Shown here piece after piece: positions 1 through 13,990 of a DNA stretch of 64,000 bases; position 1 is the first letter of the stretch, and each line of letters starts with the position of its first letter. A model generated the notes under the pieces. The model did not search any database, was not told where the DNA came from, and was given only the letters and a program-made list of their open reading frames with translations. Location: the NCBI GenBank assembly GCA_016785225.1, contig JAFBJZ010000660.1:1116001-1180000 (forward strand). The letters run 5' to 3'. The DNA is from Psettodes erumei. Lineage: Eukaryota; Chordata; Actinopteri; Pleuronectiformes; Psettodidae. A program made the translations under genes and the position numbers.

Positions 1-2072
1 GTCATGGCAATGATCGAAATCTACAATGACAGATTTTTTTGGCCACCCGGGAGCAGGAACAAGCAGTAAAGAAACTTATTTTGCAAATGAAGCAAAACCA
101 AAAGCACATGACCTGCTTACTACATCCAGTCCATTCAGAAAGCATTAGCGAAGTCAGTTTCAGGGTTGCCTGATATATTAAAGCTTCCAGTGGATTTATC
201 AGTGCCATGTCACTAAGTTGTTGTAGTTTCTACATTTATGAATGCTGGCCAATGCCATGAAACCCAAAAGAAAATAAGCACACTGCTCAGACCCCAGCTG
301 GCTGATTCATCACAATACACTCCACAAGGTGTATTCATATAAATACAAGTGCAAGCGTGGTCATGTAAAAGGCAGTGTAGCTGCCAAACCGCATCCTGTG
401 GGACGTGTGCATATTGAGGAAGCAGAGATGTGCTTCTGGCAAAACCTCCGCTGGTAGTAGCTAATGTAGCATGGAGAGCCTGAGAGACATTGTGCACGTG
501 GTGTCATTCATTTCTATTATCCCTGAGTGGGAGCGCCAATGGAGATATCAATCAGTCTGTGGATACTCATGCTGAAGCTGTCATGTACCACTATGCTGGA
601 GTGAGCTGTGACGGACAAAGATGGATGACACCTCCCAACACAGGCAATATCTTAACAGGAGAATAATTGGCTGAATGCAGTTCAAGCAGGCCTCAAAGGT
701 GGTGGAATTTACAATTCAGTCTGAGGACCTGCAGGTTAGTGTCCATCCCTGAGCATCAGAAGGACACAAAAACTATTTCCTGAGTAATGCTACAGATAGA
801 AATGCTGACATTTTCCATATGTTTGTTGCCTCCACACATGTCCAGTTCCACCAGCTACAGAAGTGGGTCACGTTGTGGTAGAGGAAACACCTGAGCCAAT
901 CAGTGGCTGGCAAACAGGATCCTGGTACCCTCGCTGGAGCTCTACTGCTTTGATGGAGCAGCGTCAGGTGTCTTTTGAAAAGATTTATAAATAGCACATA
1001 GCTGCTCCCTGAGCTGCAGCTCTGCCTCCCTCTCAGTGTCATTAAGCCCAATCGGCGCGGTAATTGCTTATAGCGAGGCAGTCAACCACATCGCTGATGG
1101 ATGGAACAAGACTACAAGACTATTTTTGGCAGAGCTGCCACGGCTGTGGATGGCAGTTGCGGGACACTTTTTGTGGTGGCAAAACATTTTCTCGTCAAAT
1201 TTTACCTTACAGCTGCTGCCAAACCCCAAATCCAATGTCCTCATTACTGCATTAATGCATTTATGCATGAACCGGGAGGGAAAAAAGACTGAGTTGAAAG
1301 ATGGACCGTTGGCACCATTTTCTCTGTGCGCATGACATTGATATCAGAGATCGCACAATCTTATTGTTGACCCAACCAGGGAGCCTTCACACAATGGGCT
1401 TCCCTGATTGTTTTGTCCCAAACATTACACACATGAGCAGCAGGCTGTCGGAATGAGAGCACCCATCGACAAGATGAAGAATGATACGCCTCTGTTTTTC
1501 AACACGTTCTCTTTACTCCCTCTTTCTCTGGTTCCTCGCAGCAACCAGCCAGGGAGAAATTTTTCACCTCACCGGTCCCACAGTCTGCTCAGTGACAGAA
1601 AAACCCAGTGGGTCTGCTCGGAGTCGTGTGCCTGCAGATGGCCCGGTGGTGCTGATGGGGCACTCTGGTGTACTGGAGACTGGGGGGGAGGGGGGGGTCT
1701 TACGGAGTGTGAGTAATAGTAACACTATCTGGACTGTGAAATGCCAGGGACCAATGTGGGGAATGGATGAACCAGTGCCATGGCAACAAAAACAAAGGGA
1801 GGGCAGCATAGCTAAGATTCCCAAGGCGACTGTTCATGGTCTTTTCCTGGATTTCCCTTATCGCCAATAACAAGATGTTCACTGGGGCTGACACTTCATT
1901 AACGCTGGAGGGTACCATTGATTTCTATACAATATTTGTACATGTACTGCAAGAATAAATTAGGAAAACAACACAGAGACCATAACTTGCCCATTTTTCC
2001 CATTGCAGCTAATTCCCACATCAGATACTTCTATTGGATGCAGTTTTAATTAGATTCTGCCAGAGTAATGAG

Positions 2073-2073
<1 letters not shown>

Positions 2074-2120
<47 letters not shown>
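2074..2120 (+). repeat. (TG)n microsatellite
   Basis: About 23 uninterrupted TG units. Confidence 0.98.
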
Positions 2121-2121
<1 letters not shown>

Positions 2122-3981
2122 CCTCTGAAATACAGTCTCTGCAATTAAAAAAAACATCTTTCTTATTCTTGCTTTGTAATATGAAACACGGTGGACGATC
2201 GAGAATGGTGGTGGTCTCAGACCCCGCTAGAAGTCAACAGAGAGGACAGAAAAGGAGGGAAAATGGGATGCCCATATTCCAGACAGACCCAGAGTTCAGT
2301 CGTAGCCATTCCCACCGTGTCTATGACCTGGAGGTCGGGCAGAGACAGTTTCCCATGGGTGTTGACAAAGGGTTCCTCAAGTTCACTTCCTACACTGCAG
2401 GAGGAATGGCTGCTTTGCAGGAAATCTCCTGGGGAGACACAACAAAGTGACCTCATGGCTCTGCAGTGGACCGGCTGCAGAGCAGGATATGGCAGCTCCC
2501 TCTGCTGTCCCTTTGCCAGCTGTATATTAATAAACCTCAAAGACCTCAACGCTTACTGCAGCTGCACGTTTGCTGTTTGCTTGTTCTGCCCTTGAAACTG
2601 CCGTGGCCTTAATTCATACTGTTATATGATGTTCCAGACTAGACAAGGTCAGTAAGGTATGAGGACAGAACACAGTTCACTTTTTTGTTCTTGTTTTTTA
2701 TTTGTTTTTGGGGGGGCAGGGGGGGTGACTAAGGTTATTTTAAAGTGAATTAGGGGTTTTTTTTGCCATGGAGCGACCCATAAAGCCTCAGTGAGCTGTT
2801 TTTGAAGAAGAGCAGAAAAACAACACATAGAGTTTGTATTTTTGGATTCTCAACAGGATTAACAGCCTCATTACCTCTATTCTACCTCTCTCTATGAATA
2901 GAAACAGGTTTATTGGCAATTTGAAGTTAAAATGGAGGGGGCAGCCGCAGTAAACTAAGAAAGTATGCTACTGCTGGTTCATGTAATGTTGTCACCCTTT
3001 TTTATTTCAGTGTTTTCCCATTAATTTAATGAACGAGTGCAACTGCCTGTTAAACAATATTACCTAAAGGGTGAGAGGGATGCTTTTTCACCATGTTTGC
3101 TCTTTTTATTCATCTCTTTTTGACATATACACTATTTGAATCCTGCAAATCAATGTTACATTTAATGTTTGATTTTTTTTTCCTTTATGGGTGTAATTTG
3201 ATTTAAAAGATAAATGGATGAGGGGTCCTGGCAATATCACAGAATATCCACTATATGTGGATTAACACATAGATGTAAGTGGCATGGAATCAGATTATGG
3301 TTACACACGATATACCGAGTGTGACCATGAGGTTAACCTGGTCTTTAGTCAGATTAAATTGATTTGGGATGTGCATTAAGCACTGATAAAGGTGGATACG
3401 TGTGTATTGGACTTAATCTGTCATGTGCCACTTTAATCAACTGACATAGAGTAGACTTGTCTGTGATTTTCCTGTTGACTGCAGAAGCTTCTACCTTCCC
3501 CAGTTTTAACAGATCTTGTTAAAAGTCAGTGTTTCTTGTATTTCACTGCCCCGTGGCTATTTATATATTTGTGAGAGTCACTGGAGCAGGCTAATATATG
3601 AAGAGGAACCACTGCAGGACAAAAAAACACTGTCATGATGATTTAATTAAACTAAATCAGACCTGGTTTTGAGGGTCAGACTTTTCCTTTTTTAGTTTTT
3701 TTTATGATGTCAGGCCCTACATTTATTTTATGAGACACAGACATTAAAATTTACAAGTTATTTTTCTGTCCCAGAGGGTGAAAAATATCTCACAAAATTC
3801 AGAGTGTAAGATTTGCCTTGTCAACCAAGATCTCTGCCTGAGGCAAAATCAGAGCAGGATATTAAAACAGACTGTTCTTTAGATATACTGAGCATTCATG
3901 CCAGTAAACATAAATCTCTGAACATCAAACAGATCTAAAGTCAGTTTCAAAAATCCACTGTCCCCAACAAACCCTCAGTAA

Positions 3982-4006
3982 ACACACACACACACACACA
4001 CACACA
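3982..4006 (+). repeat. (AC)n microsatellite
   Basis: About 12 AC units. Confidence 0.95.
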
Positions 4007-7000
4007 GGTTTTCCTCGGTGTCATGACACAGTACGCAACTTTAATCCACTCTCAAGCTCGGAGATGAATATTGATGTTTCCATTTAAATTTATCTCGTCT
4101 CTTCTCGCTGTGAGTCCGCTTATCTAGGTTTGCCACTATCATTTCATATGGATAATTCATGCCAGATGATTGTCACGCAGATGTTGGCAGCAGTAATTCC
4201 AAACATTTGTAGCTGTACAATATGATTAATAATACATCAAGGGACAAGCGTTCCTGTGAAACAGCAAAACATTTCAGAACTACTTTGTGTTTTGTGGCCA
4301 AGAAACCCTGCATATTCCAATAAGCATCTATTCTCAGATGTGTGTTAGAGCCTGCATCTTTCATGGATATACATCCTCCCCTGCAGGAAAACTCTCAGCG
4401 CTATTGGTTTTCTCTGTCATTCACCATTTCTTCCTCCCTTGTTCACCCTGCTCCCATTTTAAATTCCAAATGGCACTAATGTCCTTGGGCTGCTCTTCAT
4501 CATCTCTTGCTGCGTTAGTGCTGGAAAGGATGGGAAAGTTTAAGCGGGCCCATAAAGCTGCTTTTGACACATTTATCAAAATATTGCATATCTCAAGGCT
4601 AAATTGCTATAAATAGTATGTTGGGCCCTTGTAAAATATGCTGAATGTTGTTTGCGTACGCACATGTGTGGACACAAGGAGTGACCATCTTGCAATAGAG
4701 ACCCGTGGTTCTGTGCCATGAATGTTCTTCAATCAAACTGAAAACTCAAATTTAACTGAATTCACTCAGAATTAAAGCTTTCACTCCCTCCAAGGGAATA
4801 CATTTACATGATACGACGGTATCAGCTCAGCATGACCCCAGCAGTGACCTCTTTTAGCTGGGATCAACATGGGCAACATACACAGGGTCAGATGTCACCC
4901 AAGGTTCAACACGGTAATCTATTATGTAAAAAGACCTTAGGGCCTATGTTAATAACATTAATACCATGTCACAGAGGTGAGCAGGTATTTGAGATATGTG
5001 ACAAATCTGGTATTACTGGGGGGAGGTGAAAAATAATATAACAACGCAATTATAATGTAGTGGTCCAATTGATCTTTTAAATATCAGGCAGTCATTGCTG
5101 TCTAGCTCCAGTCAGGACTCATTTAGTCATTCAAATGAGCATGTGTAGTTGTAAATACATTGTTTTTTAAAGCCAGCAATGTAATGTTTCTCTGTGTTTT
5201 CCATATCCTCCATTTGTGTGTTAACTCTGTTAACTCTACCTGCGCGCTTTGAGGAGGACAATACTGTGCCAGACAACGTTCACACTGTGAAAATGTGTCC
5301 CTATTAAAATCCATTGTAAGTCTTGTCAGTTACTTTGTCTGCCTGTTGTTTGGTGAGGTTTTGGGAGGCTTGTTGCTGAAAACAGTGGGCTGCTGCAGCT
5401 CGAAACGAGGCTGATCAGAGCGATGAGAATGAACCAAAATAGTAAAGTTGCAGGTCATAAAACCAAAAGGCTAAAAGGCCTGTAAAAGCTGAGGGGAACT
5501 TTAGAAACTCTGTGGGATTCATGCTGAGTGATCCATTGTTAACATAAAAATAATGATTACAGCAGCTTTAAACCTTAATCGGGACTGTTTTACACAGCGA
5601 CACTTATCTAACATGGAAAATAAAACAACCAGCAGTCCAGGAGTCCGCACCACACCCACAAAAGTGAACTCCACACACCGCTGGCAAGTCACACGTTGTG
5701 ATCCTGCCCCTCTCTGGGCGCAGGACAGACAGACAGACAGCTGCTGGGAAACAGCATCTCACATCACCAGCTGCCTCCCCAGGACAGGAGCTCCTCTAAG
5801 TCTCATTAGGCCAAACTGGCAGCTCAAGTGAAAGGCAAGAGGACCAGCCTCCCATGGCAAAAAACCTCCCCGTGGCTCCCAGGAGCTCTCATTACTTTTC
5901 TCCCCTCCCCTCTGTCCCCCAGACCCTCTCCTAAAGGCAGCCAGCGCCATCCATCAGTTCTATCGATCCTGCCTTCCCTCGGTGTGGTACCTGTCTGTTT
6001 CTGAGACTAAGTGGGAAGGATGGCAGAGCGGGCATGATATTTCAGCTTTCCAGTGACAGGCGCGTCCCCTGGGGATGTTACAAGGTGAACCAGTGGCTGG
6101 GCTTCTCGGAGGAAGCGCTCCTCCGTAGATCTAAATGAAGGAGCTCTCCTTGGAGGAATTACTAACAATATGTTTTTACTGCCTGAACATCGAAGTAATC
6201 ATCAATTCTCTGTTGCTTCCGCTGCTGTTTACACTGCCTGCTAAAAAAAAAGAAAGAAAAAAAGAGACGGCCCCATTCCTCTCGATACCACACGAGACAG
6301 CAAGCACAAACATTTCTTTTCTCAAAATGAACCGAACCACCCCATTTCCCCCCCCTGAAAAACACTGTCATAACTGTTGTTTATGGTTCGACAGCGATGT
6401 TTCACAAAAGCACACAGATACTGTAAATCTTTTTAAAGAGATTTGATGGCGTGTCACACAGAGTTCCTCTTCACTTTGATCTTACTCTGATGGTTTTTGG
6501 GCAGGGAAGCGAGCACTTTTAAGGCAATTACCTTGGAGAAAGCTGGCACAGTCTGACATGAGCACTTGTTACACTTCGAACTGGGATTAAACACACAGTT
6601 TGTGATGTTGCTTTGAAACACGTCTTTCAACCAGATTCGGCCCAGATGTTTTCAGTATGTTTCTCCACATAAAATAGACAGTTTAGAATGTTTGACCGAA
6701 AAAGTCATTTGCATCTTCAACACAGTTACATTAGTCTGTACATGGAGGTGTAACTAGGATTTAGGCTACAGCTATAGCCCCCACCCCTAAATTTGACCAC
6801 CAAAACTAATGTTTCTCAACTATTTTGCCACCTTTCTATTTACCTTTTGCATTTCACTATTATTTCTGCATTAAGGGGTCACAGCACAGCTCACATATGC
6901 CATTTCTAACATTTAACTGGAAATATATAAAATATATATGCACCTATACGGAAACGTCACGTGGGACCAGAATAACTGTGATCAGCTTTGACTGCTTATG

Positions 7001-10000
7001 TTGTTGTGTGCTGATAGAAGTTACCTGGATGTTTTACCAGTTCCACATTCACTCTATTCCACAAAGTAAATGAAGAAATAAAAACATAACAAGTGTGGGG
7101 AATATAATTAGAGCATCAGATACTAACTGCCCAATGCTTAATAGATTTATGCCATACAAGTGAATATCACAAACACATTACTTATTGCATGACAGAGGAG
7201 CTGTCCTGGGAAAATGGGATATGGGATTGGTTCAGTCACTGTAATGATACATGTTCTTCTATGGGAGTAATATTAAAGTTGGAGTGGGGCTGTCAGAGCT
7301 TATCACTGTCACAGTGGTGCTATTAAACAGTTGTGTTCTTCAGTGGCTTTCTACTCAGTATATTATCTTCATCACACGGCTTCCACTATCAGTCCAGTCC
7401 CAGTAGCTCGCAGTACTTGCAACCTCTTTTATTGTTAAGGCATATCAGACATCAGACGCATCGAAGATCTTCTCATTGGAAATGTGATTTTCCCTTATTT
7501 TTTTCTCAGCCTTTCACTACTAAGACGCAGATCATACACAGGCTAATCATTCCAAATTCAGTGGGAAATATAATATATGTAAATGAATAATATTTCTAAC
7601 TGGGTTCCGAAAGAATCATTAAGTCTATTTCTGCACTCGAACAGACAAGTATTGCACGCTCACCTTTCACTCCAGTTCTTTCAAACTCCAGAATTTTTTT
7701 TTTTTCAGAAGGACTCTCAGTCTATCATATGTAATTTCTGGAAAGGACCAGTGTGTAAATTAGATATACCAAATTAAAGATGAAAATAGACGTGTGCTTT
7801 GTGTCTCTGAGTGCATTTCCTCCAATCCTGTGATTCCTCATACGGCCATGTGTGATGGAAATAGGTTTGTTTCTTAGGAGACTGCAGCTCCCAGTGGTAC
7901 AGTGTTTGTAATTAAGTGTGATTTTCTACGTTAGGATAGGTCCACAGGAAGAGGAGTGAGGCAGGCTATTTCCTGTTGTCTCCGCTCAATCTGCTCTGTT
8001 CTTCATTTACTCCTTTTACTGGTCTGACAGAGAAAGATGCAGGTTTTGAGTTGGGAAAGCATGAAATGACCTAAAACACGTATTAATATCACTGTCATTT
8101 CCTTCCTGAACTGTTCTGTTGTCTTTACCCAATGGTTGAGTTAAGTGCAGAATGAATTTGAACAAGCTCTTAAAACCACTGGAAAGAGTCAAATAAGGCC
8201 GGTCGCAGACAATGGTTAGCTCAGTGTCGACTTTTGCTTTGTACAAAAACACCTCTCAGGAGAGTTGACTTCACTGACTCAGTGACCAGAACTGACATGC
8301 AGCCGCTCACACATAACAATGGTGTCAGTTTCAGAGGAGGATACAAAAATCTCTGAGGGTATGAAAGGCATGACTGCCAAAAAAAACCCCAGCTCAATTT
8401 GCATTCATTAATGGTGTTTGTGACTCTGGTTGAAGCGATGCGAGAGGAAAAGCTGCAACAACGTCTATGATTCTCCCATGGTTCAGAGGGTTTGTACATG
8501 TACCTGTCAGACAACATAACAACTCGGCAGGGAACCAAATAAACAGATCCAGATCCCAGACCCAAATCCCAGACACAACCCTAAAATCATGCATTCACTC
8601 ATATCCAGTCAGGAAACATGTTTCATAAATCCAGTGAAACATTTGAACGAGGCACGGAACAACAACTCTTGCACTTCATTTTTCAAATGCTAAATTCATT
8701 TTTCTTTTTTCAGCCGTCTCACTTAGTTTTTTTTCTTCATTCCATTGAAGGATGAGTCAGAAAGAAGATGATAGTTATTTTTTAGGTAACAACATCTATA
8801 TATATATACACTGTTTACTGATTTACTAACTGATTTAAAGTCAAGCAAATGTGTAAGGAGTGGGTTAAGTGTGTATGTCTGTGTAAACTGGACACATTAG
8901 CATGTCCAGCTAACAAGATTAGTAGCTACACCTAGCGTTAAATCCAACATCAGGGGCATTTCACACGACATTATTTTATGGGATTAAAGGTTGCGCTAAA
9001 AAGTAAAGACCTGTTCATCTCCTTTGTGTGGCGTTTCTTCTCCTACTCAGCAGAGATGCAGACTTTTGGCCTGCCACGTGCACCTTTAGCCTCAGTTTTT
9101 TAGCTCCATAAAGTGACGTTTTAAATCAGCAGCAAACATTAAAAAAAAACTAAATACAAAAAGCTGAGCAGAAACAATGTTTTAAATCAACTCATGAAGC
9201 TAAAACTACCCTGATTATCTAGTATGCGAGCTACAGCTGAAACTATTGAAACTATCTGCAAGCCATGGTCTCAGTTTTGTGCAACAAATCATCATTGACC
9301 ATCTTGAAATGAAAAGCTGTCTACCTCTGCCTGAAATCAAGGACCCATTGTTTGGAAAACAACAACAAATTTAAAGTGGTAAATCTGCCACGCAAGCATG
9401 CGAAGCTTGACAGGGGCAGCAACAGAAATTCAGAGGGGCAGACATGACGAGAAAGACAAAGAAACCATATTAGGGTAATATAATTTATCGCAACAACACT
9501 ATATAATAACATTGTACAGTTTTATAGCAACCAAAGTGCTAAGACAAAAGACCTTACACTGCATGGTGCTTCGTTTTACATGAGGAAACATCTCACCGTG
9601 CTACATCTGCCTGCTGAAAACCATTTTCTCCATGGCCACTTTATGAGCAAAGCTGCCACGCGGGGCACAGTATGGTGCAAGCACCGATTCAATTATGAGG
9701 TGGGGGTGTTTGGCAGTGCGGCGTGCGTGCGCCAGGCTCTGTCTGCGCGCTGCCTGAAGCTGATCGATGCGGTTACTTCTGGCCTGGCAAGTGGCTTGCA
9801 ACCTGGCAGTAATGTGAGAAAGGCCCATTGTGCTGCTGTGGAAAAACCCCGCGCACTCAGCTGTGTTTACACCCCAAAGCGCGAGACGACAGACACGCCT
9901 CTGCGGATCCCTCAATAGCCCCTTGCTCCGAAAACACAGGGCAGAATCAGATGCAGGCAAAGCAACCCCATCCCACCCCTCCACCCCCTCCCCCTCGCCA

Positions 10001-10639
10001 TGTCCTCTGTGAAGCTGCCTCCCAATTAGCCACACCGCTGCTGCCGAGGTGAGATAACAATAGAGGCCCATGTATCCCCTTAAGACCTCACTAGAGAACC
10101 TTTATTACCGTATTGATATCTCCTACATGTCACCACTGCCCTCACTTGCCTGGCAGCATGCCCACACATTTTATACGAGGGAAAATCACCAGAGGGGTTG
10201 TAACTCAATACAAGAAGAAAACAGCAGGACACAACATTAGGCTGAGTGGTACATGCTGTAATTAGTGGGATGCTGTAAGGAATAAATATACGATACTGCG
10301 AGATCAAGCTGCACAGTAAATTTTAAAAAAACAAAAAACTGATTAATGGGCGAAAGTACAAAAATGTTTCTGGCAGTAAGTCAAGTGACACCCAGTGGAA
10401 CGAACAAGTATTTTCTGAGCTGACGTACAACAAAAACAACACATGATCAGTGGCAGATAAAAAATATTTTAGATACAAACAGACAGCAGTTGCAAATACT
10501 TACTTTATGTGCCCACTGATATATTATCCTTCAGTATTTTCTATAAGCATAAGAAACAACCGTGACAGATACATAAAGTACATCTCTCCAAGCTGCTTTA
10601 AGATAGGGAATGGGGAAAAAATCTAAATATTGCATTTTC

Positions 10640-10660
10640 CACACACACACACACACACAC
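10640..10660 (+). repeat. (CA)n microsatellite
   Basis: About 10 units. Confidence 0.95.
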
Positions 10661-11812
10661 AAACACAAAAATAAAGTGTTCAAGTTAGCTCACATTCTGT
10701 AGCACCACAAGTGAGTTATTTAATGGACAAAATTACATGTAATTGAAGTCCAATTGCACGGAAAAAAAAGACACACACACAAAAAAGTGGCGAGCTGACC
10801 TAAAAACTGAGCATATGTTTTACTTTATGTGCAAGACTGTTTCCAGCAAAAGACATTTAGATTGTCCACTTGGTCCTCAGCCAAAATTCAACCAGGTAGT
10901 GGTAGTGAGCGTTTCGGCTTCAGTTTGGGTTTTCTGATTCCGTGATATTTTTGTTTTATAAAAACTTTTGTTTTTCAATTTTAAAACAACTTCTGAAGGA
11001 TGAAGAAGAAATAACACCTTCTTCATCTTACAAGCTAAAAATGGAAATCATAAGAGATGCACCACACCTTTGCTCAATTCAGCGCACTCAGGGATTTTGG
11101 TGACACAGCTTTACTTGGTCTGATGTGACCAGTCATTTATGGTGGCTAACGTTAGCACAAACTGAATAGATATTGTTGTGTAAATGATGTGACTGCATGG
11201 CTTTCCTCTTTGTGTACTAATGTTACACTGTGTTTTGGGATTTCCCTTTTTTTTTGTCTTGTGGCCTCAAGTTGCTGCTGTTCAGCAAAAGTTCCACAGT
11301 CTTGCTTTACAGCTGGTGACATGAAAAAAACTGGAACTCAACCAAATAATGACCAAAACTTGGCAATGTTCTGACGGAGAAAAGTGAAGGAAAAAATTCC
11401 CCAAATAGCTCTGCACTAATAAAACATGACTTGGAAACCTGAATTCAAAAAAAGCTTGAAATAATAATAACGTAACATAATGAAATAATCATTATGTCGG
11501 CTCGATGGCCTAAGGCACTCTTTATCTGGTTTAAATTGCGGCTGGCAGGATTTGAGGAACCTCTGAAAATTGCATCAAAGTCTCATATTTTGCATTTATA
11601 TCAAAATCCTTCATATTTTATCTATTCTTAGATACAACGGTACAAACGGACTTTCTACGGCTTTGTGCTGGAGAACTTCAGCAGAGCCACAGAGGCTGGC
11701 TGTAAAGCGCGCTGAGTCAGGCTTCATGGTAAATGGATGGGGCCACTCCTACCGTGAAACCGAGGTCAGGCCGGTCTGCGTGAGTGGTCATAAAACACAA
11801 CAGGCATCCATT

Positions 11813-12009
11813 TCAAATGTCCCAGCTGTCACTGAAGTACTGGTCCTCCTCCTCTTCCTCTTCCTCTTCTTCTTCCTCGATCCCATTTTTCATCAGGTCG
11901 TCATCGAGCAACTCGTTCACTTCCTCTTCCTCCTCTTCTTCCTCTTTGAGCTGCGTGAGCATGGCTTGCAGGGCCGCTTTCACTTCCTGAACTTCTTTTT
12001 CTAAAGACT
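11813..12009 (-). CDS. disc1: disc1 exon 14, C-terminal, acidic tail
   Basis: The exon starts after CTCCGCAC. AG completes the CAG codon left open by exon 13, giving QSLEKEVQEVKAALQAMLTQ (human QSLRRELQMVKETLQAMILQ). A run of eight Glu, the segment VNELLDDDLMKNGI, about eleven more Glu, and DQYFSDSWDI follow, then a TGA. The acidic tail has no counterpart in the human sequence as I remember it. Confidence 0.92.
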
Positions 12010-13957
12010 GTGCGGAGCGAGTTAAGAAAGAATCTGATGCAAGGTGTGATTCACGTGTTCACATGCATGTACAGTATATAAAAAAATGCCAGCAGACAAA
12101 TATCAGGGCAACCGTGACACCAGTTGGCCCTCCATGGTTAAATGGTGATGGCGAAGGGCAGCCATAATCTGATGAAGTCATCAATCTCCAATTTGGCCAC
12201 CAAATGGATTACTGGGGCAGATCATCAAGTCATACCTAATTTGACCCCATCTAATTCGCTATTCATGAGCTCATCTCATCCGTGAACCCGGGTGGCAGCG
12301 TGAGGATCTGAGCAAAGCGACTGCCCAGCTAAATTATTCATGAGCCATCAATGAAATGGGATAGAGGCTGTCATCAGCGGGGGGATTGTTTAACCTGCTC
12401 AGAAACTCAAATTAATCGTGCGAGTGTCCGGCTTAAGTGGCAAATCAAAGGGATGGCTCTGATGGCAGATGGGGCCCGATGGCTCGTTTTACTGTCTGAA
12501 TTGACACAGATTGTCCTCATTCATAATTAACCAGCCGTTAAAGAGCTTTTCATGAATACTGCAGAGGGTTTCGACAAGAGTTTTAAGGCAACATGATCCA
12601 AATGGGACAATGAGGCTCGGAATTTGGTGGAAATCCTTTAAAACTAAGTGCAGAGATTGACATCATTCTGCCTATCCATCTTTGGGGTTTTTTTTTGTTT
12701 GTTTGTTTTTTCAACCCTCTGTGGCTATCCATCCATCTCCTTGTGTTGAGAGCAGGAACTCAATTAAGACCCACAGTTGGGTTAGGATAGGCTTTATCTC
12801 CCCATCACTATGGCAACAGCAGCGTCATCCTAACTTCGGCTCTCGTTCAATTTCTGCAACACAACAACAATATGATCCCGCATCTTCGGTGTCCTCAAGC
12901 GTCCACGCCACTTTTTTTCATAGCAAGAGTGCCTTGACTTCAAAAAGCTGAGATGAATGACATGTAAGGACATGGAAGCAGAGAGGTGGACAGAAGCGGG
13001 CCAGTCTGTGTCTATCTCCGACTGCCAGGCTGCGTTGATCTCATGCAGCAGTGGAGGGGCCTGCGTTGACCCCTGACGGCGCAGCGGGGGACCTGAATCT
13101 CTAATCAGATGTGAAAACAGTTCGGCCACACTTCAACGGAGACTGAGGGACGTACTGCATAAACACACTGCTTTAAAGGTCCTAAAACTAAATAAACACT
13201 TTGGGCAGATTGGAGAAACATTTGTGTCAGACAGTGTTCAAAGAAGAGAAATGAGACGTGACAGAAAATAAATAAATAAATGCAAAACAGCAGCAGTTTT
13301 TTTTTTTGGTTGATATATCAACCTTTTCTATCTGTCTTAATAAGCCCAGAGTGTAGAAGGGGAAAGTGGAGCGAGAAAAACACACTAATCTATTTCCAAT
13401 CAGCTTTCTAATTAGCGTGGAAAATGATGTATTGTGACCTGTAATCAGCTTCAGCTTCAACAGTTTCATTTGAGCCATTATCATGGATATTGTAATTTCC
13501 TCCGAGCCGGTGCCAGCAAGTGGAAGTGGGCAGAGGGGGGAGGGGGTGAGGAGAGGAAGGGAGGGTCGGGAGGAGGATGGACATTAAGATATGACGGGAG
13601 CGGAGTCATTACAGTGACATTCCTCTGTCTGCCGCGGCGCTGGCCCCGTCGGCTAACTTTAATCTCAGCCCACGGTGACTGGCAGCCCGCATCACCCTCT
13701 AATAACCTTGCTTGGACTTTAACCATTTCATTTTCCAGTAGACACGTCCAGCCTGTCAAGAAAAATCCTCTGATCCCAGTTTATCTTCAATTCCCTCGCT
13801 GAATGGACCCGTAACGTCAGATAAGACAGGTGGGTTTTTTTATTGAAAAGGGAGAGTCAGTGAAAGGGAGCATCAGTTAGCCTAAATGTAGTTGGGATGT
13901 GTACTTTTGAGAGTTGGAGGGCCTTGAGGAAACTAGGTCCTTAAGATGGATGGACAG

Positions 13958-13990
<33 letters not shown>

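Larger units (their letters stand above)
1..11812. other. 3' flank of disc1, no gene recognised
   Basis: Nearly 12 kb with only short random-looking frames, microsatellites at 2074, 3982, 8797 and 10640, and homopolymer runs. It may hold the disc1 3' UTR next to 11812. Nothing else can be supported. Confidence 0.7.

Noticed and set aside
1679..1699. G-runs considered as a G-quadruplex regulator
   Set aside because: Only two long G runs in a non-genic flank. They could fold, but there is no context for a function.
9601..10071. 156-codon open frame on the minus strand beyond disc1
   Set aside because: It could be imagined as a downstream gene or terminal exon, but it shows no motif and disc1 already ends at 11813.
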